DNA of 64,000 bases, from the NCBI RefSeq assembly GCF_017094505.1, contig NZ_CP064787.1, positions 1 through 64,000 on the forward strand. Direction: 5' to 3'. Origin of the DNA: Halapricum desulfuricans (GTDB lineage Archaea > Halobacteriota > Halobacteria > Halobacteriales > Haloarculaceae). Below are positions 50,205-58,862 of the stretch, in pieces. The notes under the pieces are model-generated. The model was given only the letters and a program-made list of their open reading frames with translations, was not told where the DNA came from and did no database searches. Each line of letters starts with the position of its first letter. Positions within the stretch are counted from its first letter, which is position 1. A program made the position numbers and the translations under genes.

Positions 50205-51860
50205 TCAACTCAACAGGAACACGATAACCAGCGCGGTGACGAGCGTCAACAGCAGGACGCTCTGCCCGATCGACGCGGGTCGACCCACGTCGACTCTGGT
50301 CGTCCGGTGGATCACGACTCCGGCCGAACGGCGGCTCCAATCGAGCGCGTCTGCGACGGCTGTGGTCGCCCGGACGACGCCGTCCCGGAGTACTGCACCC
50401 GCCGGATGATAGACCCTGTCGAGGTCCGGCACGGCCGTGACCCGCTTAAGCGGGCGACGCAGGCCGGCGAACGCGACCAGCCCGACCGCGGCGACCCCCA
50501 GCGCCTTCTCGAACTGCGAGGCGGCGAAGACCTTGGCGGCGTCCCCGCCGGCCGGGAGCAGATCCAGCAGGCGGTCCGGGGCGAGACCGAACCCGACGAC
50601 GACGACGGCGATGGAACTCATCGCGACGACCTGGGCGGGCGTCGCGCGGCCGGGATCGCGGCCGTACGGGTCGGCCCTGGCGAACGCGTAGTAGGCGATC
50701 TTGGCGAAGGAGATGACGGTGCCGACACCGCCGAGGAGGAGCGTCCACCACAGCGCGTCCAACCCGGCCGCGTCGACGCTGTCGACGACCATTCCCTTGC
50801 TGACAAAGCCCGAGAAGCCCGGGATCCCCGAGATCGCCAGGGCGGCCACCGCGAACGCCGCTGCGGTCGCCGGCATCGCCCGGCCGAGGCCGCCGAGTTT
50901 CTTGAGGTTCTCGGTGCCGGTCTCAATGAGGACGACGCCGGCGACCATGAACAGCAGCGTCTTGTAGAGGACGTTGTTCGCCAGGTGGGCCATCGCGCCC
51001 CCGTAGCCCAGCCCGGAGGCGACGCCGACGCCCGCGACCATGTAGCCGACCTGCGAGACGATATGATACGACAGCAGCCGCCGCAGATCTGTCTGGAGGA
51101 TGGCCATGGTCACGCCGAACAGCAGCATCGCGCCGCCGGCGTACGCAAGCGGGACGTTCCGGTCGGGGACGACGCGGACGAGAGTGTAGACGCCGACCTT
51201 CGTCGTGAGGCCACAGAGGACGACCGACGCGGTGACGCTGGGCCGGGGGTAGGTGTCGACGATCCAGACGTGGGCGCCGAGCATGCCGACGTTGACGAGC
51301 ACGCCCGCCGCCGCCAGAAGGCGGGGGAGTCCGGTCGCGATTCCCTCAGCGTAGACGAAGGATCCGGTCGCGGCGTAGTGGGAAACGACGCCCGCGATGA
51401 GCAACGCGCCGCCGATCTGGTGGTAGACCGCGTAGCGATAGCCCGCCCGGCCCGCCGTCGAGCGCCAGACGAGGACGGTCGCGGCGACGGCCATCAGCTC
51501 CCAGCAGACGACCAGCGTCAGCCAGTCGCCGGCGAAGACGGCCCCGAGACTGGCCCCCGCATACGCCAGTGCGATCGCCGTCTCCCGGCGGTCGGCACCG
51601 CTCCCGTAGGCGTAGACGGTGTTCGCGGCGGCGATAAACGCGAGCGCTCCACCGACGACGCGGGTGAATCCGTCGACTGCGACCGGGCGAGCCGGGAAGC
51701 CGAACAGCGTCGCGTCGGTGGCGGCCCCCAGCGGCGTCGTCAGTGCGACGACGAGCGCTCCCAGTGCAGCCAGGACGCCGACGACGTGACCGGTCCGTCG
51801 GGGGACGACAGCCGCGACGGCGGCCGCAACGAGCAGGAGGAGCGCGGGCGGGACGATCAT
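50205..51860 (-). CDS. Mrp antiporter subunit, MrpA/MrpD-like (third copy)
   Basis: A 551-residue membrane protein of the NuoL/M/N family. About 14 helices, with VYHQIGGALLIAGVVSHYAA, the Lys-containing VVLCGLTTKVGVYTLVR, and LLSYHIVSQVGYMVAGVGVA. A C-terminal extension carries one more helix. Last gene of the Mrp operon; overlaps the preceding gene by 4 bases (ATGA). Together with the two upstream relatives it forms the proton/sodium-pumping modules. Confidence 0.85.
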   Translation of the reverse strand: MIVPPALLLLVAAAVAAVVPRRTGHVVGVLAALGALVVALTTPLGAATDATLFGFPARPVAVDGFTRVVGGALAFIAAANTVYAYGSGADRRETAIALAYAGASLGAVFAGDWLTLVVCWELMAVAATVLVWRSTAGRAGYRYAVYHQIGGALLIAGVVSHYAATGSFVYAEGIATGLPRLLAAAGVLVNVGMLGAHVWIVDTYPRPSVTASVVLCGLTTKVGVYTLVRVVPDRNVPLAYAGGAMLLFGVTMAILQTDLRRLLSYHIVSQVGYMVAGVGVASGLGYGGAMAHLANNVLYKTLLFMVAGVVLIETGTENLKKLGGLGRAMPATAAAFAVAALAISGIPGFSGFVSKGMVVDSVDAAGLDALWWTLLLGGVGTVISFAKIAYYAFARADPYGRDPGRATPAQVVAMSSIAVVVVGFGLAPDRLLDLLPAGGDAAKVFAASQFEKALGVAAVGLVAFAGLRRPLKRVTAVPDLDRVYHPAGAVLRDGVVRATTAVADALDWSRRSAGVVIHRTTRVDVGRPASIGQSVLLLTLVTALVIVFLLS

Positions 51861-53452
51861 CCGAACACCTCCGCGACGGCCTCGGCGGCGAGGTCGAACA
51901 GCGGGAGCCGATCCGGAACGATCCCCAGCACGATCGCGCCGAGCGCGACGGCGACCACCGGAGCGAGCAGTGCCGGCGCGCTCTCGCGCCAGATCCGCGA
52001 CGGGGCCTCCCAGGCTCGCGCGCCTGCGGGACCGGACCGAGACGACCGCGCGGTCGACGTCGACGGTTCGCCGTCAGGCGCGCCGCCGTCCGCCGCGGTG
52101 CGTCCGGCCTTGTCACGCGCCGGCCCCGAAGCGAGCGGGTCACCCCGGAAGAACGCGGCCCGGATCATCGGCCAGAACAGCAGCAGTTTCAGCACGCCGG
52201 CAGCAAGCAGCGCGGCCGCGAAGACGAGTGCGTCGGCGCGAAAACTCCCGATCAGGAGGTGCCACTTGCTGACGAACCCGGCGACCAGCGGGAAGCCCGC
52301 CAGTCCGGCAGCGGTGACGGCGAAGGCGGCCATCGCGACCGGGTGCCTGCGGCCGATCCCGTCCATGTCGTCGACGTCCGTGACGCCGCTCTCGACGTAC
52401 AGCAGGCCGGCGACGAAAAAGAGGGTGATCTTCATGAAGGCGTGGGCAGGGATGTGCAACAGCGCGCCGAAGGTGGCCGTCCGTTCGACCAGACCGAACC
52501 CGAGCGCGATGTAGGCCAGCTGGCTCACCGTCGAGTACGCCAGCGCGCGCTTGATCCGCGTCTGCCTGAGCGCGACCACGCCGGCGTACAGCATCGTCAC
52601 CGCCGCGAGCGTCGACAGCGGCAGACTCAGCCCCAGATCCGCCACCGTCTCCGGGCCGTAGACGTGGGTGACCACCCGGCCCAGCCCGAACGCGCCGCTC
52701 TTGACGACCGCGACGGCGTGCAGCAGGCCGGAGACGGGCGTCGGTGCGACCATCGCGGCCGGGAGCCAGGTGTGCAGCGGCACGAGTGCCGCCTTGACGC
52801 CGAACCCGGCGACCAGGAGACCGAACGCCGCCCGTGCGAGCAGCGGGTCGGCAGCGAGGCCGCCGACGCCGCCCGGGACGAACGCGAGCGTGCCCGCGGC
52901 GACGTACACCAGCGACAGGCCCGCAAGCACCGCGACGCCGCCGCCCAGCGTGTAGAGGAGGTACGTCCGGCCGGCCGCTCGCGCCTCGTCGCTCTCGCTG
53001 TGGACGACCAGCGGGTAGGTCGCGACGGTCAGCAGCTCGTAGCAGACGAACAGCGTCAGGAGGTTCGCGGCCAGGGCGACGCCCATCGTCGCCGCGATCG
53101 AGGCTGCGAACGCGGCGAAGTACCGCCCCTGGGAAGCCTCGTCGTGGCCGCGCATGTATCCGACGCTGTAGACTGAGGTTACGAGCCACAGCGTCGCCGC
53201 CAGCAGCGCGAACATCGCCCCCATCGGGTCGGCCCGCAGCGACAGTTCGACGCCGGCGACGTAGGTCCCGGCGACGGCGTCCGGGCGAGCGCCTGCGAGG
53301 ACGACGCTCGCGAGCCACCCGGCGGCCCCGAGCGTCGCCAGCGCCGCGGCGAACGTCCAGGCCTCCCGGACGTTCGGGCGGTCCCGGAAGTACAGAATCG
53401 GCGGGACCGCGGCGGCGGGCGCGACCACCACCGCAACCGGCAGGAGACTCAC
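51857..53452 (-). CDS. mrpD: Mrp antiporter subunit, MrpD-like (second copy)
   Basis: A 531-residue NuoL/M/N-type membrane subunit starting at a GTG that overlaps the previous stop. Motifs: LFVCYELLTVATYPLVVHSE, the Lys helix FGVKAALVPLHTWLPAAMVA, TPVSGLLHAVAVVKSGAFGL, and RALAYSTVSQLAYIALGFGL. The hydrophilic insert near residues 440-475 is typical of haloarchaeal copies. Confidence 0.88.
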   Translation of the reverse strand: MSLLPVAVVVAPAAAVPPILYFRDRPNVREAWTFAAALATLGAAGWLASVVLAGARPDAVAGTYVAGVELSLRADPMGAMFALLAATLWLVTSVYSVGYMRGHDEASQGRYFAAFAASIAATMGVALAANLLTLFVCYELLTVATYPLVVHSESDEARAAGRTYLLYTLGGGVAVLAGLSLVYVAAGTLAFVPGGVGGLAADPLLARAAFGLLVAGFGVKAALVPLHTWLPAAMVAPTPVSGLLHAVAVVKSGAFGLGRVVTHVYGPETVADLGLSLPLSTLAAVTMLYAGVVALRQTRIKRALAYSTVSQLAYIALGFGLVERTATFGALLHIPAHAFMKITLFFVAGLLYVESGVTDVDDMDGIGRRHPVAMAAFAVTAAGLAGFPLVAGFVSKWHLLIGSFRADALVFAAALLAAGVLKLLLFWPMIRAAFFRGDPLASGPARDKAGRTAADGGAPDGEPSTSTARSSRSGPAGARAWEAPSRIWRESAPALLAPVVAVALGAIVLGIVPDRLPLFDLAAEAVAEVFG

Positions 53453-54912
53453 GGGATCACCCCCATTGCGAGGCCGGCATCCAGCCCGCCTAGTACCGGC
53501 GCGAGCCACTCTTCGATGAGGGGGCCAACGCCGCCCAGCGCGAGCGTCGCGAGCACGGCGACGGCGACGGCGGCGTACATCCCGGGCGAGGCCACCCCGA
53601 CGGACTCGGCGTGGGTTCCGCCCTCCCCGACGTACATCCGCTCGAGGACTCGGCCGAGATAGACAAGCCCGAACAGCGTGCTCGCCAGCACGAGCGCGGC
53701 GGCGGTCCACGAACCGGCCTCGATCGCGCCCAGCGCGACGTAGAACTTCCCGGCGAAGCCGACGGTCGGCGGGATGCCGATCAGCCCGAGCGCGAGGACG
53801 GCGAAGCCGGCCGAGACGTACGGGGAGCGACGGGCCAGTCCGGCGTACTCCTCGACGGTCCGGATATCGTGGGTGGTCGTGACGATACCGACGACGAGGA
53901 AACTCCCACCTTTCATGACGCCGTGGCCGATCAGGTGGACGACGCTACCGGCGATGGCGGTCGGCGTGGCGACGACGAACCCGACGACGACGATGCCGAA
54001 CTGCGCGAGCGAGGAGTACGCGAGCAGGCGGGCGACCGACTCGGCGCGGTACGCCAGCAGACTCCCGGCGACGATGCTGGCGGCGGCCAGCCCCAAGAGC
54101 GCGGCGTCGACGACGGCCCCGGCGACGCCGGGGAACACCGCGAGCAGGAGCCGCCCGAGAGCGTAGGCCGCGACCGTCGAGGCCAGCGCAGCAAGCAGCG
54201 CCGCGACGCCCGGCGGCGCGGTCTCGTAAGCGTCCGGTTTCCAGGTGTGCAGCGGGAACAGCGCCACTTTCACCGACAGTCCGAGCACCATCAGTCCGAG
54301 CACAGCGAGCGCGAGGGGGTCGCTGGCGGCCGGCAGCGCGACCCGGAGCGCGGCCATGTCCAGCGTCCCGGTCGCCACGTAGGCGTAGCCGACCCCGAAG
54401 AGGTACAGCGACGCGCCGACGGTGCCCACGAGGAGGTATTTCAGCGCCGCCAGCGCGGCCGCGCCGCGGTCCGCCTGGGCGACCATGGCGTAAGAGGCCA
54501 GCCCGCTGATCTCCAGGAAGACGTAGAGGTTGAACACGTCGGCGGTAATGCAGACCCCGGTCAGCCCGCCGACTAGCAGCAGATAGAGGCTGTAGAACGC
54601 CCCCGAACGCGGACCGCCCCGGCGCGTGTACGCGAGTACGACCAGGGCGGCGACCGCGATCAGGACGACGAACGGCGCGGAGAGCGCGTCGACCAGCAGC
54701 CCGATGCCGAACGGCGCGGGGATCCCGGCGACCTGCGTCCGGACGGGGCCGTCTGCGAGCGCCGCCGCGGCGACCCACACGGCGAGGGCACTTTGGACAA
54801 GCAGGACGGACAGCGCGAGGGGCCATCCGGTCCGCGGGCGCAGCCGCGACGCCACCGCCGGGAGGGCGCTCCCGGCCAGCGGTACCGCGACGAGTAGCGC
54901 CGGGTCGATCAC
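53449..54912 (-). CDS. mrpD: Mrp antiporter subunit D (first copy)
   Basis: A 487-residue membrane subunit. FNLYVFLEISGLASYAMVAQ contains the conserved Glu, and VALFPLHTWKPDAYETAPPG the pumping Lys region. LLAYSSLAQFGIVVVGFVVA and LIGHGVMKGGSFLVVGIV follow. The start overlaps the mrpC stop by 4 bases. Confidence 0.9.
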   Translation of the reverse strand: MIDPALLVAVPLAGSALPAVASRLRPRTGWPLALSVLLVQSALAVWVAAAALADGPVRTQVAGIPAPFGIGLLVDALSAPFVVLIAVAALVVLAYTRRGGPRSGAFYSLYLLLVGGLTGVCITADVFNLYVFLEISGLASYAMVAQADRGAAALAALKYLLVGTVGASLYLFGVGYAYVATGTLDMAALRVALPAASDPLALAVLGLMVLGLSVKVALFPLHTWKPDAYETAPPGVAALLAALASTVAAYALGRLLLAVFPGVAGAVVDAALLGLAAASIVAGSLLAYRAESVARLLAYSSLAQFGIVVVGFVVATPTAIAGSVVHLIGHGVMKGGSFLVVGIVTTTHDIRTVEEYAGLARRSPYVSAGFAVLALGLIGIPPTVGFAGKFYVALGAIEAGSWTAAALVLASTLFGLVYLGRVLERMYVGEGGTHAESVGVASPGMYAAVAVAVLATLALGGVGPLIEEWLAPVLGGLDAGLAMGVIP

Positions 54913-55259
54913 TCTCGACCCTCCTCGATGGCCGCCCTGACGGCGTCTTCCCTGAGCGTGCCGTACTCGGCGTGGATCCTGACCAGCAGCGCCAGCGCCA
55001 CCGCGGTCACCGAGACGCCGACGACGATGGCCGTCAGGATGAGCACCTGTGGCAACGGGTTCGCGTACGGCCCCGGCTCCGCGACGTTGGGCGCGCGCCC
55101 GCCCTCCCGGGCCGCCGCGGTCACGAAGAACAGGAAGATACCGGTCTGAAAGACGTTCAGCCCCAGCACCTTCTTGACGAGGTGCTCGTCGTCGACGAGG
55201 ACGACCATCCCGATCCCGACCAGGGCGATGGCCGCGAGGTACGGCAGTCGCTCAAGCAT
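54909..55259 (-). CDS. mrpC: Mrp antiporter subunit C
   Basis: A 116-residue NuoK-like protein with three helices. KKVLGLNVFQTGIFLFFVTA and PLPQVLILTAIVVGVSVTAV are the NuoK signature (GLxxxQ and LPQALxLTAIVVG). Overlaps mrpB by 8 bases. Confidence 0.92.
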   Translation of the reverse strand: MLERLPYLAAIALVGIGMVVLVDDEHLVKKVLGLNVFQTGIFLFFVTAAAREGGRAPNVAEPGPYANPLPQVLILTAIVVGVSVTAVALALLVRIHAEYGTLREDAVRAAIEEGRE

Positions 55260-55668
55260 CGTCGGCCCTCGCGAGTTCGAAGAAGAGTCCGGTCACGACG
55301 CTGGCGACGGTGACGCCGATGGCGACCTCGATCGCCTCGACGGGGTAGACCGGCGAGACGCCGAAGGCCGTGGTGTCCAGAAACGGCCGACCCACCACGA
55401 GGGCGGCCACGGCGACGGCGGCGAACGACAGCAGCCCGAGCGCGGCGAAAGCGACGATGCGGACGCCGGGAAGGGTCGCCTCGGTCTGGGAGACGCCGAA
55501 GGCGAACGAGAAGAGGACGGCGACGCTGGCGACGATGACGCCGCCCTGGAACCCGCCGCCGACCGACTTCGTGCCGTGCAACAGCGTGAACAGCCCGAAC
55601 GTGAGGATGAAGGGCACGACCGCCCGGACCGTGTGAGTGACGACGGGGCTCTCGCGGTAGGGTTTCAC
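55252..55668 (-). CDS. mrpB: Mrp antiporter subunit B
   Basis: A 138-residue membrane protein of the MnhB family. The block VVPFILTFGLFTLLHGTKSV then GGGFQGGVIVA is diagnostic (HGhxxPGGGFQGG). Four helices. It overlaps the upstream DUF4040 gene by 4 bases. Confidence 0.92.
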   Translation of the reverse strand: MKPYRESPVVTHTVRAVVPFILTFGLFTLLHGTKSVGGGFQGGVIVASVAVLFSFAFGVSQTEATLPGVRIVAFAALGLLSFAAVAVAALVVGRPFLDTTAFGVSPVYPVEAIEVAIGVTVASVVTGLFFELARADDA

Positions 55669-56192
55669 GCGTCACCCCTCCCGCGGACGACCAGCACGGC
55701 AGCGATAGCGGTGAAGACGACCGCGATCTCCCCGAAGGTGTCGAACCCCCGGAAGACGACAAGCACTGCCGTCACGGCGTTGTCGATCCCGTAGGTGCCC
55801 GTCTCCTGGAGGTAGTACGCGGCCGCACCGTCGAACGCGGGCGCGTCGGGGTCGCCGACCGCCGGGAGCGACGGGACCGTCGCGACCAGCGCCGCAGTCA
55901 GCGCCCCGGCCGCGATCACGGCGGTGGGCGAGACCGCCAGCGAGAACGACCGCCCGCCGACGGGGCGGGTGGTCCGAGAGAGCACGGCGACGAACAGCGC
56001 GGTGACCACGCCGGCGCCGACCGCGGCTTCGGTCAGCGCGACGTCGGGGGCGTCGAAGACGACCCACAGCACTGCCAGCCCGAGGCTGTAGGCCGCGAAC
56101 GCGACAGTCGCGACGAGGATATCGCGGGCGAGCGCGGTCACGACGGCGACCGCGACGACCAGCGCGAGCAGCGCGGCGACGAGCGGCGTCAC
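55665..56192 (-). CDS. DUF4040/MrpA C-terminal-like subunit
   Basis: A 175-residue membrane protein from a GTG start overlapping the mrpG stop. It corresponds to the C-terminal part of bacterial MrpA: VFDAPDVALTEAAVGAGVVT is the DUF4040 motif, and DTFGEIAVVFTAIAAVLVV matches the MbhE-like end. In bacteria this piece is fused to MrpA; here it is a separate gene, as in archaeal Mrp clusters and membrane hydrogenases. Confidence 0.85.
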   Translation of the reverse strand: MTPLVAALLALVVAVAVVTALARDILVATVAFAAYSLGLAVLWVVFDAPDVALTEAAVGAGVVTALFVAVLSRTTRPVGGRSFSLAVSPTAVIAAGALTAALVATVPSLPAVGDPDAPAFDGAAAYYLQETGTYGIDNAVTAVLVVFRGFDTFGEIAVVFTAIAAVLVVRGRGDA

Positions 56193-56503
56193 TCTCCGTC
56201 CCCCCGGGTCCAGGGTTCGATGCCCTGCTCGTGGGCCGACCGGACGATGGCGTGGGTGGCGGTGGGACTCGTCACGAGGACGAACACCGCGAGCAGCCCG
56301 AGTTTCAGGGTCGGCTGGCCCGCCCCGAAGACGGCGGCCGCGCCGGCCAGCGCGAGCAGCGCCCCCAGCGTCTCGCTCTTTGAGGTGGCGTGGGCCCGGC
56401 TGTACAGGTCGGGCAACCGGACGAGCCCGACGAGGGCGACGACTGTGAACGCCAGTCCGCCGGCGACGAGCGCGGCGGCGACCGCAGTGGCGGGAGCGAC
56501 CAT
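56189..56503 (-). CDS. mrpG: Mrp antiporter subunit G
   Basis: A 104-residue MnhG/PhaG protein with three helices. VGLVRLPDLYSRAHATSKSE TLG-type sequence is the family signature, followed by VFVLVTSPTATHAIVRSAHE. It lies 28 bases after mrpF and overlaps the DUF4040 gene. Confidence 0.92.
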   Translation of the reverse strand: MVAPATAVAAALVAGGLAFTVVALVGLVRLPDLYSRAHATSKSETLGALLALAGAAAVFGAGQPTLKLGLLAVFVLVTSPTATHAIVRSAHEQGIEPWTRGDGE

Positions 56504-56531
56504 CAGCGGTCACCTCTTCGAAGGAGTGCCA

Positions 56532-56798
56532 TCAGAGGACACCTCCGCGCTCGACGAGGAACTTCGCGAGCCCGACCGACAGCACGAAGTTCAGCAGGGC
56601 GTAGACCAGCGCCACGTCGAGGACGCCGGGCGCGTCGAGGCCGGCCGCGACCAGCGCGAGGACGACGACGGTGATCGTCCCGACCGCGTTGACGGCGACG
56701 ACGCGATCCTGGACGGTCGGGCCGGCGACCACGCGGTACAGCGTCCCGATCCCCACGAGGACGAACCCGGCTGCCCCGAGCAGGAGCCACTCGCTCAC
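56532..56798 (-). CDS. mrpF: Mrp antiporter subunit F
   Basis: An 88-residue MnhF/PhaF protein. YRVVAGPTVQDRVVAVNAVG is the signature and LVYALLNFVLSVGLAKFL forms the last helix. Start overlaps the mrpE stop by 4 bases. Confidence 0.92.
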   Translation of the reverse strand: MSEWLLLGAAGFVLVGIGTLYRVVAGPTVQDRVVAVNAVGTITVVVLALVAAGLDAPGVLDVALVYALLNFVLSVGLAKFLVERGGVL

Positions 56799-57658
56799 GA
56801 CGCTCCCCCCTCGAAGACGAACCTGACGGCTCGCTCAAGCGGCCCGCCGGCCAGTCCCTCGCGGCTCTCGGCGGTCAGCGAGTGGACGAGTAGTCTCTCC
56901 TCGTCGGCGTCGACGGTGAGCGTCCCCGGGGTCAGGGTGATGGCGTTTGCCAGCACCGCCCGGCCGAAGCGGTCCTCGACGTCCGGCTGGAAGGCGACGG
57001 TCTCGGGATCGATCGGAAGCGACGGGCTGAGGATCACCGCCGCGATGGCGACGTTGGCGCGGACGATCTCGTAGAGCAGGTACGGGAGAAACAGCGTCGC
57101 TCGCGCGATCCGGGGGAGGGTCCGCCCGACTGTCGGCTCGGTGTCGAAGACGACGGGCGCGAGGATCGCGGCGACGACGCCGGCGGCCACAGCACCGGTC
57201 ACGAGGTCGAACGGGTCGAATGGATCTCCAAGAAGCAGGTAGAACGCGTACGAGACGAGGTAGGTGCCGACGAACCGTCGACCCGTCGTACGGTGGCGGA
57301 GCCGGGGATGGCGCGTCTCGCGGTCGGCGGGGACGCGCTCGACCGGCGTCGCTACGGCTTCTCGGACGGCGTCGGGTTCGATCGTCCCGGGATCGACGAG
57401 AACGTGCTCGGCGTCGCCGGACCGGTCCCGGATCGCTGTCAGGACGTCCGCCGTGCCGACGACCCGGACGGTCACCTCCGGAGGGACGTCGAGCCCCCCG
57501 AGTCGCCGCTCGGCGGTTTCGATCTCGCCGGCATCGACGAAGACGATGATCTCTACCGGGGTGGCGAAGTCGACGACCGCGTCGCGGGCTTCCGCGAGCG
57601 CGTACCGGAGCGTCGGCTCGGCGCCGCCGGCGACGAGGAGTCGAGATGTGTCGGCCAT
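56795..57658 (-). CDS. mrpE: Mrp antiporter subunit E with N-terminal soluble domain
   Basis: A 287-residue protein. The C-terminal half (about 130-287) is MnhE: FLPYLLYEIVRANVAIAAVI, PETVAFQPDVEDRFGRAVLA, NAITLTPGTLTVDADEERLL. The first 110 residues (LLVAGGAEPTLRYALAEARD, EIIVFVDAGEIETAERRLGG) look like a UspA-type alpha/beta domain, perhaps regulatory. First gene of the operon; the ATG at 57658 is preferred. The Mrp complex exports Na+ against H+, important in salt-rich habitats. Confidence 0.88.
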   Translation of the reverse strand: MADTSRLLVAGGAEPTLRYALAEARDAVVDFATPVEIIVFVDAGEIETAERRLGGLDVPPEVTVRVVGTADVLTAIRDRSGDAEHVLVDPGTIEPDAVREAVATPVERVPADRETRHPRLRHRTTGRRFVGTYLVSYAFYLLLGDPFDPFDLVTGAVAAGVVAAILAPVVFDTEPTVGRTLPRIARATLFLPYLLYEIVRANVAIAAVILSPSLPIDPETVAFQPDVEDRFGRAVLANAITLTPGTLTVDADEERLLVHSLTAESREGLAGGPLERAVRFVFEGGAS

Positions 57659-57730
57659 GGAACCTCTGTACGACCCGGCAAACTTATACTCTCTCCCGGG
57701 ACCAACCGCGGCCACCAGTAGCCGTGTCCA

Positions 57731-57742
57731 CATTTATATACG
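57731..57742 (+). promoter_or_regulatory. TATA box of the 57763 gene
   Basis: catttatatacg lies 21-32 bases before the ATG, the spacing of a leaderless haloarchaeal promoter. The divergent mrpE promoter must lie in the same 104-base gap. Confidence 0.6.
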
Positions 57743-57762
57743 AACACGCGGCGAGTAGCCGT

Positions 57763-58137
57763 ATGGTCTCGATCGAGTCGGACGCCAGCAGGCGCGACGG
57801 CGTGACCCTCGTTTCGGTTCGAGTGTCGAACACTCGGCGAACGCCCCAGCGAGTCACCCTCCGGAGCACGCTCGAGGGGCCGATCTGGCCGCCGCGGACC
57901 GGCGTCGTCGATACGCCGGATTGGGACGACGACACCTGGACAGGGACGATCCTGCCGGGACGAACACGCGGCGTCGGTTTCGCGAGTCCAGTGACGCTCC
58001 CCGACGTTCCGGGGCACAGGCCGGTCGAAGTCACAGCGACACAGCGCGTGAGTCTCGACGAAACCGACCCGGAGGCCGTCGTCGCGAAACTGGGCGGGTG
58101 GGAACCGCCGGCGGAACTGTTCGCCGGGGAGTCATGA
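57763..58137 (+). CDS. Conserved haloarchaeal protein paired with MinD-like ATPase
   Basis: A 124-residue soluble protein. VSVRVSNTRRTPQRVTLRST and GVGFASPVTLPDVPGHRPVE predict an immunoglobulin-like beta sandwich, and the C-terminal KLGGWEPPAELF is conserved in style with other haloarchaeal homologues. The stop overlaps the ATPase start in ATGA, so the two are coupled. Function unknown. Confidence 0.75.
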   Translation: MVSIESDASRRDGVTLVSVRVSNTRRTPQRVTLRSTLEGPIWPPRTGVVDTPDWDDDTWTGTILPGRTRGVGFASPVTLPDVPGHRPVEVTATQRVSLDETDPEAVVAKLGGWEPPAELFAGES

Positions 58138-58862
58138 TTCTGGCCGTGTGTGGCGGCAAGGGCGGCGTCGGGAAGTCGACAGTGTCGCTGAACCTCGCCC
58201 GCGAACTCGACGCCGTCGTCGTCGACGGCGATCTCACGACGCCGGACCTGCCGTGGGGGCGCGGACCGGACCTCCACGACGTGCTCGCCGGGCGCGCGTC
58301 GCCGATCGATGCTGTCGAACGGGTCGGCACTGTCGATGTCCTCCCCTGCGGTCGGACGCTCGCGGGCGCGCGGGCCGCCGATCTGGAGCGGATCACCGAC
58401 GTCGTCGGTCCGCTCGACCGCCGGCACAGCTGGGTGGTTCTGGACTGTCCGGCGGGTCTGGGCGCAGACGTCGGGTATCAACTGTTCAGTGCCGACGCCG
58501 CGGTGCTGGTGACCGCTCCGACGCGGGCGGGACTGGTGAACGCGCTCCGGACGCGCCAGCTCGCCCGGCAACTCGAGACGCCGATCGTCTCGGCCGTCCT
58601 CAACAAGACGACCGGCGACGAGGTGATCCGAGACCGTCTCGAACGGACGATCGGAGCGCCGACCGTTCCCGTCGAACGCGACGCCGACGTCGCTCGCGCT
58701 CAGCGCACGTGGCAGCCAGTGCGCGATACCGCCCCGGACAGCCCGGCCGTCGACGCGTTCGAGACTGTCGCGGAGACGATCACTGACGCAGAACGGGACC
58801 TCAAGGAGCGACGGCGGCGCGGGGCAGCGCGATCGGCCGGGCGTCGTCACCGGCCCCACTGA
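58134..58862 (+). CDS. MinD/ParA-like P-loop ATPase
   Basis: A 242-residue protein with the deviant Walker A CGGKGGVGKST at residues 6-16, a switch I Asp in VVDGDLTTPDLPWG, and Walker B in WVVLDCPAGLG. TAPTRAGLVNALRTRQLARQ and AVLNKTTGDEVI are MinD-like. No amphipathic membrane-targeting C-terminus is obvious; the end is Arg-rich. It may position a surface structure or partition DNA, and the small partner gene upstream is probably its cofactor. Overlaps convergent carB by 16 bases. Confidence 0.85.
   Translation: MILAVCGGKGGVGKSTVSLNLARELDAVVVDGDLTTPDLPWGRGPDLHDVLAGRASPIDAVERVGTVDVLPCGRTLAGARAADLERITDVVGPLDRRHSWVVLDCPAGLGADVGYQLFSADAAVLVTAPTRAGLVNALRTRQLARQLETPIVSAVLNKTTGDEVIRDRLERTIGAPTVPVERDADVARAQRTWQPVRDTAPDSPAVDAFETVAETITDAERDLKERRRRGAARSAGRRHRPH

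Noticed and set aside
49779-52514. 911-codon plus-strand frame across the Mrp operon
   Set aside because: Its Arg/Asp/Gly-rich composition is typical of the antisense of membrane protein genes. Overlapping minus-strand frames are clear antiporter subunits.
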